In this document: in pieces, positions 1 to 7,080 of the stretch
Position numbering within the stretch: the first letter of the stretch is position 1
Layout of the letters: each line of letters begins with the position of its first letter
NCBI GenBank assembly: GCA_903934275.1
Contig: CAIZNF010000335.1
Span: 1 to 7,275 of the forward strand
Reading direction: 5' to 3'
From: an uncultured Nitrosomonadales bacterium
GTDB taxonomy: Bacteria; Pseudomonadota; Gammaproteobacteria; Burkholderiales; Gallionellaceae
DNA: 7,275 nt
Translations under genes and position numbers: made by a program
The notes under the pieces: model-generated
Databases searched by the model: none
What the model was told of the DNA's origin: nothing
Seen by the model: only the letters and a program-made list of their open reading frames with translations

Positions 1-154
1 ATTGACCCGGCCATTAAAAAATTTACGCGACATACTTGACGTTCTGATCTTGAAAAAAGGATGCGGCGCACTCCAGATTATTCTCCAATTTCTCATTGGT
101 ACGCACCGGCACATTCGTTCCTATCGCGTGCTTCAAATTTGCGCGACGCTTCCG

Positions 155-182
155 CCCCGCTTGTGTAGTCGGGGACTTTTTT
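155..182 (+). terminator. possible weak rho-independent terminator
   Basis: A 5-bp GC stem (CCCCG at 155-159, CGGGG at 170-174) with a 10-nt loop is followed two bases later by six T residues (177-182). On the plus strand this has the form of a short intrinsic terminator. It would stop a transcript coming from the left edge before it runs antisense into xseA, whose stop codon is at 181-183. No plus-strand gene is visible in 1-154, so the transcript it would serve is unknown. On the minus strand the stem lacks a T tail, so it is not an obvious xseA terminator. Otherwise bases 1-180 show no gene I recognise. Confidence 0.3.
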
Positions 183-1464
183 ATAATTCACCGCTCTCTT
201 TCACCTCACCCTTCACCCACCCCTTCGCAAACGTGACCCTCAGCTCATCACCGACCACCAACCGCCCCGCATCCAACACAACCCCACCACTGGCATCCTG
301 CACCAAGCTATAGCCCCGCGCCAGCACCTGTTTCGGATCAAGCAGGATCAAATGCTGCGCGAGGCTGGCCACCTGCCCCGTGCGTTGCGCTTGCGTTGCG
401 CGCACCGCCTTGATTAATCGTTGCGCCAGCGATTGCCACTGCCAGTGTTGCTGCTGTTTGCGGTAGGCAAAGGCGCGCTGCATGCGCTGCTGCAGCTGGT
501 TTAACTGCTGTGTCTGGCGTTGCAACTGTTGCGCTGGGTGTACCAGACGACGCTGCAAATAATCCAACGCCTGCATGGCGATTTGCAGGCGGCTGCGCTG
601 CGCGCGTTGCAGATGTTGCGCTGCATCGCGCAGGCTTCTGAGCAATGCATGGCGATCCGGCACGACGCGCTGTGCCGCAGCGGTGGGGGTCGGGGCACGC
701 TCGTCGGCGACGAAATCGGCGATGGTGAAATCGGTCTCGTGGCCGATGCCGCTGACGATGGGAATTTCGCTGGCGGCAATAGCGCGCGCCACGACTTCTT
801 CGTTGAACGCCCATAGATCTTCGATGCTGCCGCCGCCCCGGCACACGATCAGCACGTCGCATTCCGCGCGCCGGTTGGCGAGATGTATGGCTGCGGCGAT
901 CTTCTCTGCGCTGCCGCCGCCCTGAACCTGAGCGGGGTACAGCAGCACCGGCGCGGTCGGCAGACGCAACTTCAGGGTGATCAGCACGTCGCGCAGCGCG
1001 GCGGCCTGCGGCGAGGAGACGATACCGATACGTTTCGGGAAGGCGGGCAAGGGACGTTTGCGTTCGGCAGCGAACAAGCCTTCGCTTTGCAGCAATTGTT
1101 TCAGCCGCTCGAATTGTTCATACAGTATGCCCTGCCCTGCCGGGCGCATCTGCTCGACGGTCAACTGGAAATCGCCGCGTTGCTCGTACAGGGTGGCGGC
1201 AGCCAGAACTTCAACCTGCTGGCCATTGGCAACCGGATTAACCAACAACTGGTTTTTGTTGCGGAACATCACGCAACGCACCTGCGCCTGATCATCCTTC
1301 AGAGCGAAATACCAGTGACCGGATGCCGCCTTCACCAAATTTGAAATTTCCCCGCACACCCACAATAACGGGATGTTGCTTTCCAGCAACTGCTTGATTG
1401 CAAAGTTGAGTTCCGCGACACGCAAAACACGGTTTTTTTCTTCTAAAAATAAGCCTAAAGACAT
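181..1464 (-). CDS. xseA: exodeoxyribonuclease VII large subunit
   Basis: XseA is the catalytic large subunit of exonuclease VII. With several copies of the small subunit XseB it degrades single-stranded DNA from both ends to short oligonucleotides, in repair and mismatch correction in the cytoplasm. The 427-residue product shows the full family layout. An N-terminal OB-fold lies at about residues 12-105. The catalytic domain contains [13 protein letters not shown] (147-159), [16 protein letters not shown] (208-223) and [13 protein letters not shown] (239-251) followed by [12 protein letters not shown] glutamine-rich coiled-coil region spans about 270-370, and ARGYSLV (382-388) opens the C-terminal barrel. 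Length is slightly below E. coli XseA (about 456). The ATG at 1464-1462 is preceded by GGAGAT with a 6-nt spacer. It is transcribed divergently from exbB. xseB is not in this window. Confidence 0.96.
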   Translation of the reverse strand: MSLGLFLEEKNRVLRVAELNFAIKQLLESNIPLLWVCGEISNLVKAASGHWYFALKDDQAQVRCVMFRNKNQLLVNPVANGQQVEVLAAATLYEQRGDFQLTVEQMRPAGQGILYEQFERLKQLLQSEGLFAAERKRPLPAFPKRIGIVSSPQAAALRDVLITLKLRLPTAPVLLYPAQVQGGGSAEKIAAAIHLANRRAECDVLIVCRGGGSIEDLWAFNEEVVARAIAASEIPIVSGIGHETDFTIADFVADERAPTPTAAAQRVVPDRHALLRSLRDAAQHLQRAQRSRLQIAMQALDYLQRRLVHPAQQLQRQTQQLNQLQQRMQRAFAYRKQQQHWQWQSLAQRLIKAVRATQAQRTGQVASLAQHLILLDPKQVLARGYSLVQDASGGVVLDAGRLVVGDELRVTFAKGWVKGEVKESGEL

Positions 1465-1814
1465 ATTGACATCTCCAAATAATCCACAAAACGAGGAAAT
1501 CCGCCATCTCTTGCCATAACGCCCCGTAACAAAATCACCAACTTACGGTAACATATTGTTTTTTATAAAATTAATTAATAATTAAAAAATAAGCAAAGTA
1601 ACAAAAACCCTTATGCCACACCAAGTTAAAAGGCTCTTTCCATGAATCATCCACAAAGTTATCCACAGATTTTGTGAGTAAACAAAAATATCCTTTTCAA
1701 ATACCCAGTTAGTGAAATATAGCTGAAGTAAATCCTGATGGTTCCCGAGAAACTCCAGAGAAATGATTGCTCAAGTTAGTGCGACACGTTACAGTTGCGC
1801 CCTGAAATTTTAAT
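1465..1814. other. AT-rich divergent intergenic region
   Basis: No gene is supported between the xseA start and the repeat at 1815. The xseA Shine-Dalgarno lies at 1471-1476. An inverted repeat CCGTAA (1524-1529) / TTACGG (1543-1548) could be an operator, but I recognise no regulator for it. A very AT-rich tract of about 40 bases (1552-1591) is almost free of G and C. DnaA-box-like sequences flank it (annotated separately). CACAAA (1652-1657) and TTTGTG (1671-1676) form a 6-bp inverted repeat around the perfect DnaA box. Promoters for xseA must lie here on the minus strand, but no -35/-10 pair is good enough to call. Bases 1680-1814 show nothing I can assign. Confidence 0.6.
1480..1667 (+). 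promoter_or_regulatory. DnaA-box-like cluster
   Basis: TTATCCACA, the perfect consensus DnaA box, occurs at 1659-1667. TCATCCACA (one mismatch) lies at 1647-1655, 12 bp away and in the same orientation. TAATCCACA (one mismatch) lies at 1480-1488. The AT-rich tract 1552-1591 sits between the outlying box and the pair. Closely spaced, similarly oriented DnaA boxes beside an AT-rich element are known from bacterial replication origins and from DnaA-regulated promoters. The matches are seen directly; binding is inference. No dnaA, dnaN, rpmH or gidA gene is in the window to support an origin call. Chance matches to 8 of 9 positions are fairly common, so the weight rests on the perfect box and its close neighbour. 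Confidence 0.45.
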
Positions 1815-1989
1815 GGAACCTCTGAAAATCCAAATTTCATCCCAACTGTTGCGTTGTGTAAAAATTTTTTGCTTACATGCAAACCGTATGCAGTGCCGCG
1901 AAGCGAGGTAAATAATCAATCCGCGTGGCGGGTACTCGCAATTTTTACACGCCTTGAATTTGGGTGAACTCTGAATTTTTAAAGCTTCA
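1815..1989 (+). repeat. MITE-like inverted-repeat element, copy 1
   Basis: This is a 175-bp non-coding element. Its ends are imperfect terminal inverted repeats: the left end GGAACCTCTGAAAAT matches the reverse complement of the right end ATTTTTAAAGCTTCA at 10 of 15 positions. Subterminal arms GTGTAAAAATT (1856-1866) and AATTTTTACAC (1940-1950) are perfect inverted repeats, and inside them CCGC-GTG-GCGG (1921-1931) forms an apex hairpin. The same outer sequence recurs at 3165-3300, including the stretches CTCTGAAAATCCA, CCGTATGC and AACTCTGAATTTTTA. It encodes no transposase, so a non-autonomous element moved in trans fits. TTAA lies near both outer edges (1810-1813, 1991-1994) as a possible but unproven target duplication. 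It differs from copy 2 mainly by about 39 extra central bases. Confidence 0.7.
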
Positions 1990-2029
1990 CTTAAAGCCTG
2001 TTTTATTTAAACACATTTGGAGAATTCGC

Positions 2030-2638
2030 GTGTTTGCAATTGTAGAAGCGGCCGGTTGGCCGATCTGGTTTTTGATTCTGGCATCCGTCATAGCAGTCGG
2101 CCTGATCGTCGAACGCATTTTTTTCTTGCGCGCGAACCGCGTATCTCCCCCCTCTTTGCTGGATGAAGTCGTCAAAGAGATGAAACAACGTGGTGTCAGC
2201 AGCGGCATGCTGACCAGGCTTGCCGAAAGCTCGCCGCTGGGGCGTATCTTCGCTGCCGGGCTCAAGAATATTAAAAGCCCGCCCGAGATGATGAAGGAAT
2301 CCATCGAAGAAGCGGGGCGCAAAGTCACGCACGAACTGGAACGATTTTTGACCACCCTCGGCACGATTGCTTCCATCAGCCCCTTGCTGGGGCTGTTCGG
2401 CACAGTGGTGGGGATGATCGAAATTTTTGGCTCGCAAACTGCGATGGGCAACAACCCGGCGACACTCGCCCACGGCATATCGGTGGCTTTGTACAACACT
2501 GCTTTCGGCCTGATTGTGGCGATTCCCAGCATGATTTTCTACCGGCATTTCCGCGCCCAGGTAGATAGTCTAATCATCGAAATGGAGCAGCAGGCCATCA
2601 AGTTAATAGAGATCGTTCATGGCCAGCGCAAGGATTAG
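2030..2638 (+). CDS. exbB: MotA/TolQ/ExbB proton channel family protein
   Basis: ExbB is the multi-pass subunit of the ExbB-ExbD inner-membrane motor, which uses the proton gradient to drive TonB-type energy transfer to outer-membrane transporters. TolQ is the closest alternative. The 202-residue product has an N-terminal transmembrane segment (about 9-33), a cytoplasmic loop, and two further segments (about 107-133 and 147-171). These carry the family signatures GLFGTVVGM and NTAFGLIVAIP, whose threonines (125, 157) correspond to the channel-lining threonines of ExbB/TolQ. The start chosen is GTG at 2030, because GGAG (2019-2022) stands 7 nt upstream and the protein then begins directly before the first membrane helix. 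A longer frame from GTG 1964 would start inside the repeat and lacks family support. exbD follows, but no tonB is present in the window. ExbB rather than TolQ is inferred from the neighbours and the short length. Confidence 0.9.
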   Translation: MFAIVEAAGWPIWFLILASVIAVGLIVERIFFLRANRVSPPSLLDEVVKEMKQRGVSSGMLTRLAESSPLGRIFAAGLKNIKSPPEMMKESIEEAGRKVTHELERFLTTLGTIASISPLLGLFGTVVGMIEIFGSQTAMGNNPATLAHGISVALYNTAFGLIVAIPSMIFYRHFRAQVDSLIIEMEQQAIKLIEIVHGQRKD

Positions 2639-2639
2639 C

Positions 2640-2747
2640 ATGAAACTCGCGCAGCGATTCGCTCGTCCCCTCGCCCGCTTGCGGGAGAGGGAAACGGGCA
2701 TAGCGGATTCATCATCAAGGGCGGCAGCTATGGCCGTTAAACAATGA
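2640..2747 (+). CDS. possible 35-codon ORF bridging exbB and exbD
   Basis: An ATG at 2640 opens a 35-codon frame that fills the exbB-exbD gap. It begins one base after the exbB stop, behind AAGGA (2630-2634) at 5-nt spacing, and ends in TGA (2745-2747) overlapping the exbD ATG as ATGA. The predicted peptide is basic (MKLAQRFARPLARLRERE...) and resembles no family I know; its middle is translated from the REP-like palindrome at 2668-2691. exbD has no convincing Shine-Dalgarno of its own at normal spacing. The ORF may therefore serve as a coupling leader that carries ribosomes to exbD rather than making a functional protein. An internal ATG at 2730 behind AAGGGCGG would give only MAVKQ with the same stop. 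That translation happens is inference. Confidence 0.35.
   Translation: MKLAQRFARPLARLRERETGIADSSSRAAAMAVKQ
2668..2691. repeat. REP-like palindrome in exbB-exbD gap
   Basis: CCCTCGCCCGC (2668-2678) and GCGGGAGAGGG (2681-2691) form an 11-bp stem with one mismatch and a two-base centre. The sequence belongs to the GC-rich CCCTC-type palindromes found as dispersed intergenic repeats in many proteobacteria. A related sequence (CCCTCGCCCGC) occurs inside kdsB at 4979-4989. In the exbB-exbD transcript it would form a stable hairpin that could affect mRNA stability or relative expression. Confidence 0.65.
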
Positions 2748-3163
2748 ATTTTCAGCGTGGTCGCATTCGCGAAGAACCGGAAATCAATCTGATTCCGATG
2801 ATAGACGTGCTGCTGGTAATCCTGATTTTTATGATGGTGACCACCAGTTATGCCAAATTTTCCGAATTGCAGATCAACCTGCCGCAAGCCGGAGGCGAAA
2901 CTGCCACGGCATCGGCTAAACCGATCAATGTGGCTGTGGATGCCTCCGAGCACTATGCCATCAATAACCAGGGGATGCCTTATACCAGCGTAGCTGCCTT
3001 GGCAGATTCCCTGAAAAGTGCTGCGGGCGAACAGGATGATCCCACCATCGTCATCAACGCCGATGCCAAGGCACCGCATCAGTCAGTAATAAATGTTATG
3101 GAGGCGGCACGATTAGCGGGATATGGGCGCATTACCTTTACTACGCAAAACCAGCCCAAATAA
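2744..3163 (+). CDS. exbD: ExbD/TolR family biopolymer transport protein
   Basis: ExbD is the single-span partner of ExbB. A dimer sits in the ExbB pore and its membrane aspartate carries the proton. The 139-residue product has a short cytoplasmic N-terminus ending in EEPEINLIPMIDVLLVILIF. Asp21 at the start of the single transmembrane helix (about 18-36) matches the essential aspartate of ExbD/TolR. The rest is a periplasmic domain with the usual pattern, including VINADAKAPHQSVINVME near 103-120. Length is normal for the family. The ATG at 2744 gives the conserved start MNFQRGR but has no good ribosome site at standard spacing. Translation may be coupled through the small upstream ORF whose stop overlaps this ATG. 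The stop codon TAA (3161-3163) stands one base from the next repeat element. Confidence 0.93.
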   Translation: MNFQRGRIREEPEINLIPMIDVLLVILIFMMVTTSYAKFSELQINLPQAGGETATASAKPINVAVDASEHYAINNQGMPYTSVAALADSLKSAAGEQDDPTIVINADAKAPHQSVINVMEAARLAGYGRITFTTQNQPK

Positions 3164-3164
3164 T

Positions 3165-3300
3165 GGGAGCCTCTGAAAATCCACATTTCACCCCAACCGC
3201 CGCGTTGCGAAAAAAATTTCTCGCTTGCATATAACCCGTATGCGACACGGTTTTTCCCGCGCCTCGCATTTGGGCGAACTCTGAATTTTTAGAGGCTCCC
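3165..3300 (+). repeat. MITE-like inverted-repeat element, copy 2
   Basis: This is a 136-bp element with clear terminal inverted repeats: left GGGAGCCTCTGAAAATCCA against the reverse complement of the right end, GGGAGCCTCTAAAAATTCA, which match at 17 of 19 positions. It shares its outer parts with the element at 1815-1989 and lacks about 39 central bases of that copy. It has no coding capacity. It starts one base after the exbD stop and ends four bases before the lpxK GTG, so it makes up essentially the whole gap between the two genes. Its ends are better matched than those of copy 1, which suggests a younger insertion. Both copies have TAAT immediately to the left, but no clear target duplication is visible for this one. 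Confidence 0.75.
3291..3295 (+). promoter_or_regulatory. lpxK ribosome binding site inside the repeat
   Basis: AGAGG at 3291-3295 stands 9 nt before the GTG start of lpxK and is the only Shine-Dalgarno-like sequence at usable spacing. It is part of the right terminal inverted repeat of the mobile-like element at 3165-3300. The element therefore seems to have replaced or supplied the translation initiation signal of an essential gene. The position is observed; the functional claim is inference. Confidence 0.5.
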
Positions 3301-3304
3301 TGAC

Positions 3305-4297
3305 GTGCACTGGCTGCAACCCTACTGGCATCGTACCACCCCACTGCACCTGATTCTTTTTCCGGTTAGTCTGCTATTTCGCCTGCTGGTGGCATTGCGC
3401 CATGCACTATACCGTAGCGGTATTCTTTCCAGCCATAAATTGCCCGTGCCCGTCATCGTGATCGGCAACATCAGTGTCGGTGGAACCGGAAAAACCCCAC
3501 TCACACTGGCCCTGGCCCAACAACTGATCCATCGCGGCTGGCATCCTCTTGTCATTAGCAGAGGCTACGGCGGTGCAGCACAACAGCCACAGCTGGTCAA
3601 TGCAAACAGCGACGCACAGCAGGTGGGAGACGAACCGCTGCTGATGGCACGACGCAACCTTTGCCCGGTCTGGATAGGAAAAAACCGCGCAGCCACCGCG
3701 CAAATTGCCTTGCAAGCACATCCGCAATGCGATGTCGCACTATGTGACGACGGCTTGCAGCACTACCGTTTGCAGCGCGATGTGGAGGTTGCGGTTGTCG
3801 ATGGTGCGCGCGGCTTCGGCAATGGCTTTATGCTCCCGGCCGGTCCGTTGCGTGAACCAGTGTCGCGATTGCGGACAGTGGATGCCGTGGTAGTGAACGA
3901 TGGCAAGACCCTGATAGATCAATACGCTATGCGCCTGTCGGGGGAAATTTTTCATAATCTGCTCGATCCTTCAAAAACAGTCAGAGCGAATTATTTTGAC
4001 GCGACAAATAATCATGCTGTCGCAGGCATCGGACATCCGCAGCGCTATTTTCAACATCTGCACACGCTGGGTATTTCTTTTACACCACACGCTTTTCCAG
4101 ATCATCACCCATACCTCGAGACCGATCTTGCTTTCGTCGGCTGCGAGGCAATACTCCTGACTGAAAAAGATGCGGTAAAATGCGCTGCGTTTGCCGATGC
4201 CCGATATTGGGTGTTGCGTGTAGATGCCGAAATTGACTCACACCTGATCGACCACATACTGCGAAAGATCACTCCCTATGGACGCAAAACTGCTTAA
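3305..4297 (+). CDS. lpxK: tetraacyldisaccharide 4'-kinase
   Basis: LpxK phosphorylates the 4' position of tetraacyldisaccharide 1-phosphate with ATP, giving lipid IVA, at the cytoplasmic face of the inner membrane. The 330-residue product is of normal length. It has a hydrophobic N-terminal membrane-associating helix (about 14-32), the P-loop [11 protein letters not shown] (54-64), SRGYGG (85-90), [10 protein letters not shown] (109-118) and [12 protein letters not shown] (148-159). Conserved C-terminal blocks follow: [17 protein letters not shown] and [10 protein letters not shown]. The GTG at 3305 is chosen because it gives the usual LpxK N-terminus ([20 protein letters not shown]) and has AGAGG at 9 nt. 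Its 3' end overlaps the next gene by 20 bp, which suggests cotranslation. The presence of lpxK and kdsB shows a lipopolysaccharide-bearing Gram-negative. Confidence 0.95.
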   Translation: MHWLQPYWHRTTPLHLILFPVSLLFRLLVALRHALYRSGILSSHKLPVPVIVIGNISVGGTGKTPLTLALAQQLIHRGWHPLVISRGYGGAAQQPQLVNANSDAQQVGDEPLLMARRNLCPVWIGKNRAATAQIALQAHPQCDVALCDDGLQHYRLQRDVEVAVVDGARGFGNGFMLPAGPLREPVSRLRTVDAVVVNDGKTLIDQYAMRLSGEIFHNLLDPSKTVRANYFDATNNHAVAGIGHPQRYFQHLHTLGISFTPHAFPDHHPYLETDLAFVGCEAILLTEKDAVKCAAFADARYWVLRVDAEIDSHLIDHILRKITPYGRKTA

Positions 4298-4463
4298 CAT
4301 TCTCGTTTGCCCGCTGTGCAAATCCCCGCTGGTCTATCAGAAAGCCGCACAGGAATTGATCTGCAAAGCCGACCGTCTGGCCTTCAAAATCGAAGATGAT
4401 ATTCCGGTAATGCTGGCTGACGAAGCGCGCAAGCTCACCCCGGAAGAAGCAGAAAAAATCTGA
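4278..4463 (+). CDS. Trm112/YcaR-like small zinc-ribbon protein
   Basis: This 61-residue protein of the Trm112/UPF0434 (YcaR) family begins [20 protein letters not shown]. It has cysteines at 11 and 14 and a third at 29 in the conserved [11 protein letters not shown], followed by DIPVML. E. coli YcaR has the same three cysteines and nearly the same length. In eukaryotes and archaea Trm112 proteins activate methyltransferases; the bacterial role is not settled. It lies between lpxK and kdsB, as it does in many proteobacteria. It overlaps lpxK by 20 bp, and its TGA shares one base with the kdsB ATG (TGATG at 4461-4465). The arrangement indicates tight translational coupling. There is no strong Shine-Dalgarno before the ATG, which fits coupling. 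Confidence 0.92.
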   Translation: MDAKLLNILVCPLCKSPLVYQKAAQELICKADRLAFKIEDDIPVMLADEARKLTPEEAEKI

Positions 4464-5281
4464 TGGTGGATTTTCACGTTGTCATTCCGGCACGCCACGC
4501 ATCTACCCGGCTACCCGGCAAACCACTCTTGCCTATCGCTGGCAAACCGATGGTGGTGAGGGTTGCGGAACAGGCAGCACAAAGCGGTGCGCAACAAATC
4601 TGGATCGCTACCGACCATCATGCGATTGCCAGCGTGGTGCATGAGCACGGCTTCAAAGCGTGCCTGACAAAAAAAAACCATACCAGCGGCACGGATCGCA
4701 TCGCCGAGGTTGTCGAACAACAAGGCTGGCCGGATGACACCATTGTGGTGAATGTGCAGGGCGACGAACCGCTGATACCGCCCGCGCTGATTCGAGCTGT
4801 CGCTGAACATCTGCATCTGCATCCAGAATGCTCGGTCGCCACGGCCTGCCATGAGATTCACGACAAAATGTCGATGTGCAATCCCAACATAGTCAAGGCC
4901 GTACTCGACCAACGAGGCAATGCGCTGTACTTCAGCCGCGCGCCGATCCCCTACCCGCGCGAAGCATTTAAGATTTTACCCTCGCCCGCAGGGCGAGACG
5001 ATAACCCCTCCCCCCTCCAGGGTGAGGCTGAAAGTGGAGAGCTGCCCGCCGGCTTGCCCGTGCTGCGCCATATCGGCATCTACGCTTATCGTGCCGGTTT
5101 CTTGCGCACCTATGGGCAACTTGCTCCGGCAACAGTTGAACACTTTGAAGCACTGGAACAATTGCGCGTGTTATATTACGGACACAAAATAGGCGTGTAC
5201 ATCACCAAACATGCCCCACCCACCGGCGTTGATACCGAACAGGATTTACGCGCAGTACGGAAAATTTTTGAAGCAACTACC

Positions 5282-5290
<9 letters not shown>
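4463..5290 (+). CDS. kdsB: 3-deoxy-manno-octulosonate cytidylyltransferase with in-frame insert
   Basis: KdsB activates Kdo with CTP to CMP-Kdo, the sugar donor for the inner core of lipopolysaccharide, in the cytoplasm. Family landmarks are present: VIPARHASTRLPGKPL (8-23), WIATDHHAI (47-55), HTSGTDRIAEV (73-83), VNVQGDEPLI (97-106), YFSRAPIPYPR (156-166), RHIGIYAYRAGFL and THAPPTGVDTEQDL near the end. The 275 residues exceed the usual 245-255. The excess lies between residues about 171 and 192 (ILPSPAGRDDNPSPLQGEAE...), where relatives have only a short loop before LPAGLP. The corresponding DNA is palindromic, so a repeat appears to have entered in frame without breaking the gene. All catalytic motifs remain. 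The start overlaps the previous stop by one base, and the stop TAG lies inside an inverted repeat. Confidence 0.95.
4979..5027. repeat. palindromic repeat inserted in frame within kdsB
   Basis: Two hairpins stand in tandem inside the kdsB frame. CTCGCCC (4981-4987) and GGGCGAG (4991-4997) form a perfect 7-bp stem around GCA. A C-rich arm ending CCCT (5007-5016) faces AGGGTGAGG (5019-5027) as an imperfect stem. The CCCTCGCCCGC start also occurs in the exbB-exbD palindrome at 2668-2678. Translated, it gives PSPAGRDDNPSPLQGE, a proline-glycine-rich low-complexity stretch typical of translated CCCTC-type repeats. Exact element borders cannot be fixed without relatives; the inserted protein segment suggests about 4973-5038. 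Confidence 0.6.
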
Positions 5291-6063
<773 letters not shown>

Positions 6064-6065
6064 CC

Positions 6066-6473
6066 GTGGACAGCAAACCTGTTCTCACGCTGGAAGATGC
6101 CAAGCGCGTCGCGGCGGCAGCCGAGGCCGAGGCGCAACGCAACGGCTGGCGCGTGGTCATCGCGGTAGTGGACGACGGCGGTCATCTGCTCTATCTGCAA
6201 CGCGGCCACGACACCCAGTACGGCAGCGTGGAAACGGCAATATGCAAGGCGCATGCGGCAGTGGCTTTTCAACGCCCTACCAAAGTCTCCGAAGATGCCG
6301 TGCTGAGCGGGCGATTGATTCATCTCGCCTTGCCCGGCGTAATACCCGCCGAGGGCGGCGTTCCGCTGGAAATCAATGGTGTCGTCGTGGGCGGGTTGGG
6401 CATCAGCGGCGTGCGCTCATTTCAAGACGGGCAAATTGCGGCAGCAGGTGTCGCAGTTTTGGCGCAAAGCTGA
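6066..6473 (+). CDS. GlcG/HbpS family (DUF336) heme-binding-like protein
   Basis: This 135-residue protein of the GlcG/HbpS (DUF336) family is alpha-beta, with the typical blocks [44 protein letters not shown] and [19 protein letters not shown]. Some members bind heme extracellularly and others sit in glycolate-use operons; many have no known role. There is no signal peptide, so this one is probably cytoplasmic. The frame begins at GTG 6066, only two bases after the adk stop. No strong ribosome site is visible and no in-frame ATG lies nearby, so coupling to adk translation is likely. No glycolate oxidase genes are in the window, so the name glcG would over-specify the function. Confidence 0.87.
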   Translation: MDSKPVLTLEDAKRVAAAAEAEAQRNGWRVVIAVVDDGGHLLYLQRGHDTQYGSVETAICKAHAAVAFQRPTKVSEDAVLSGRLIHLALPGVIPAEGGVPLEINGVVVGGLGISGVRSFQDGQIAAAGVAVLAQS

Positions 6474-6496
6474 CTCGTCATTTTCTTGGAAAACAC

Positions 6497-7018
6497 ATGC
6501 TCTATCGTCTAGATCAACGCGTGCCAGAATTGCGCGGCGCACGACACTTCGTCGCCGACAATGCTTCGGTCATCGGCTCGGTAATTTTGGAAAACAATGC
6601 CAGCATCTGGTTTAACGCCGTGTTGCGCGGCGATAACGAGCCGATCCACATCGGGGAAAACAGCAACATTCAAGATGGGGCGGTGTTGCACACCGACCCC
6701 GGCGTACCACTCACTGTCGCCGCCAATGTTACCGTAGGGCATCAGGCTACATTGCACGGCTGCATGATAGGCGAGGGCAGCCTGATCGGCATCAAGGCAG
6801 TGATACTCAACCACGCCATCATCGGCAAGAATTGTCTGATTGGCGCGAACGCGCTCATCACCGAAGGCAAAATTATCCCGGACAATTCGCTGGTGGTTGG
6901 CTCACCTGGAAAAGTGGTGCGCACATTGACCGAAGCCGAAATCATCAGGATGCATACCAACACCGCACGCTACGCCGAACGGGCTGCTCACTACTCCGAC
7001 AAATTGAACCTAATTTAA
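6497..7018 (+). CDS. gamma-carbonic-anhydrase-like hexapeptide protein
   Basis: This 173-residue left-handed beta-helix protein is of the YrdA/PaaY/gamma-carbonic-anhydrase family. Repeated hexapeptide turns run from about residue 20 to 145 (for example [54 protein letters not shown]). His65, His82 and His87 lie in DGAVLHTD and [10 protein letters not shown], matching the zinc or iron ligand pattern of gamma-carbonic anhydrases. The trimer would bind metal between subunits. Many close bacterial relatives show little or no carbonic anhydrase activity, so the reaction is uncertain. ATG 6497 is preceded by TTGGA (6486-6490) at 6 nt; upstream in-frame sequence overlaps the previous gene and is not coding. 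A small stem AAGGG/CCCTT (7017-7030) overlaps the stop codon but has no T tail. Confidence 0.9.
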   Translation: MLYRLDQRVPELRGARHFVADNASVIGSVILENNASIWFNAVLRGDNEPIHIGENSNIQDGAVLHTDPGVPLTVAANVTVGHQATLHGCMIGEGSLIGIKAVILNHAIIGKNCLIGANALITEGKIIPDNSLVVGSPGKVVRTLTEAEIIRMHTNTARYAERAAHYSDKLNLI

Positions 7019-7080
7019 GGGAATCCCCTTGAAATAAGCGCACACATGGTTTGCTTCAATTCAAGCTTGCCCTAACGGAC

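Noticed and set aside
1..102. Minus-strand frame open to the left edge (ATG at 102 or 33) as a possible gene downstream of xseA
   Set aside because: Only about 33 codons are visible, with no good Shine-Dalgarno and no recognisable protein. It does not resemble the start of sodB, which I would have expected from gene order.
2..313. Plus-strand open frame of 103 codons at the left edge
   Set aside because: It runs over the antisense of the xseA 3' end, has a TTG start without a ribosome site, and its product resembles no protein family.
338..862. Long antisense and alternate-frame ORFs within xseA (338-862 minus, 520-816 plus, 883-1344 plus)
   Set aside because: They are shadows of a GC-rich real gene with all exonuclease VII motifs in the main frame.
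1964..2029. Longer exbB start at GTG 1964
   Set aside because: It lies inside the repeat element without a ribosome site. The extra residues do not fit the ExbB N-terminus, while GTG 2030 has GGAG at correct spacing.
7017..7030. AAGGG/CCCTT stem after the hexapeptide gene as a terminator
   Set aside because: The stem is only 5 bp and no T run follows, so it is not a convincing intrinsic terminator.
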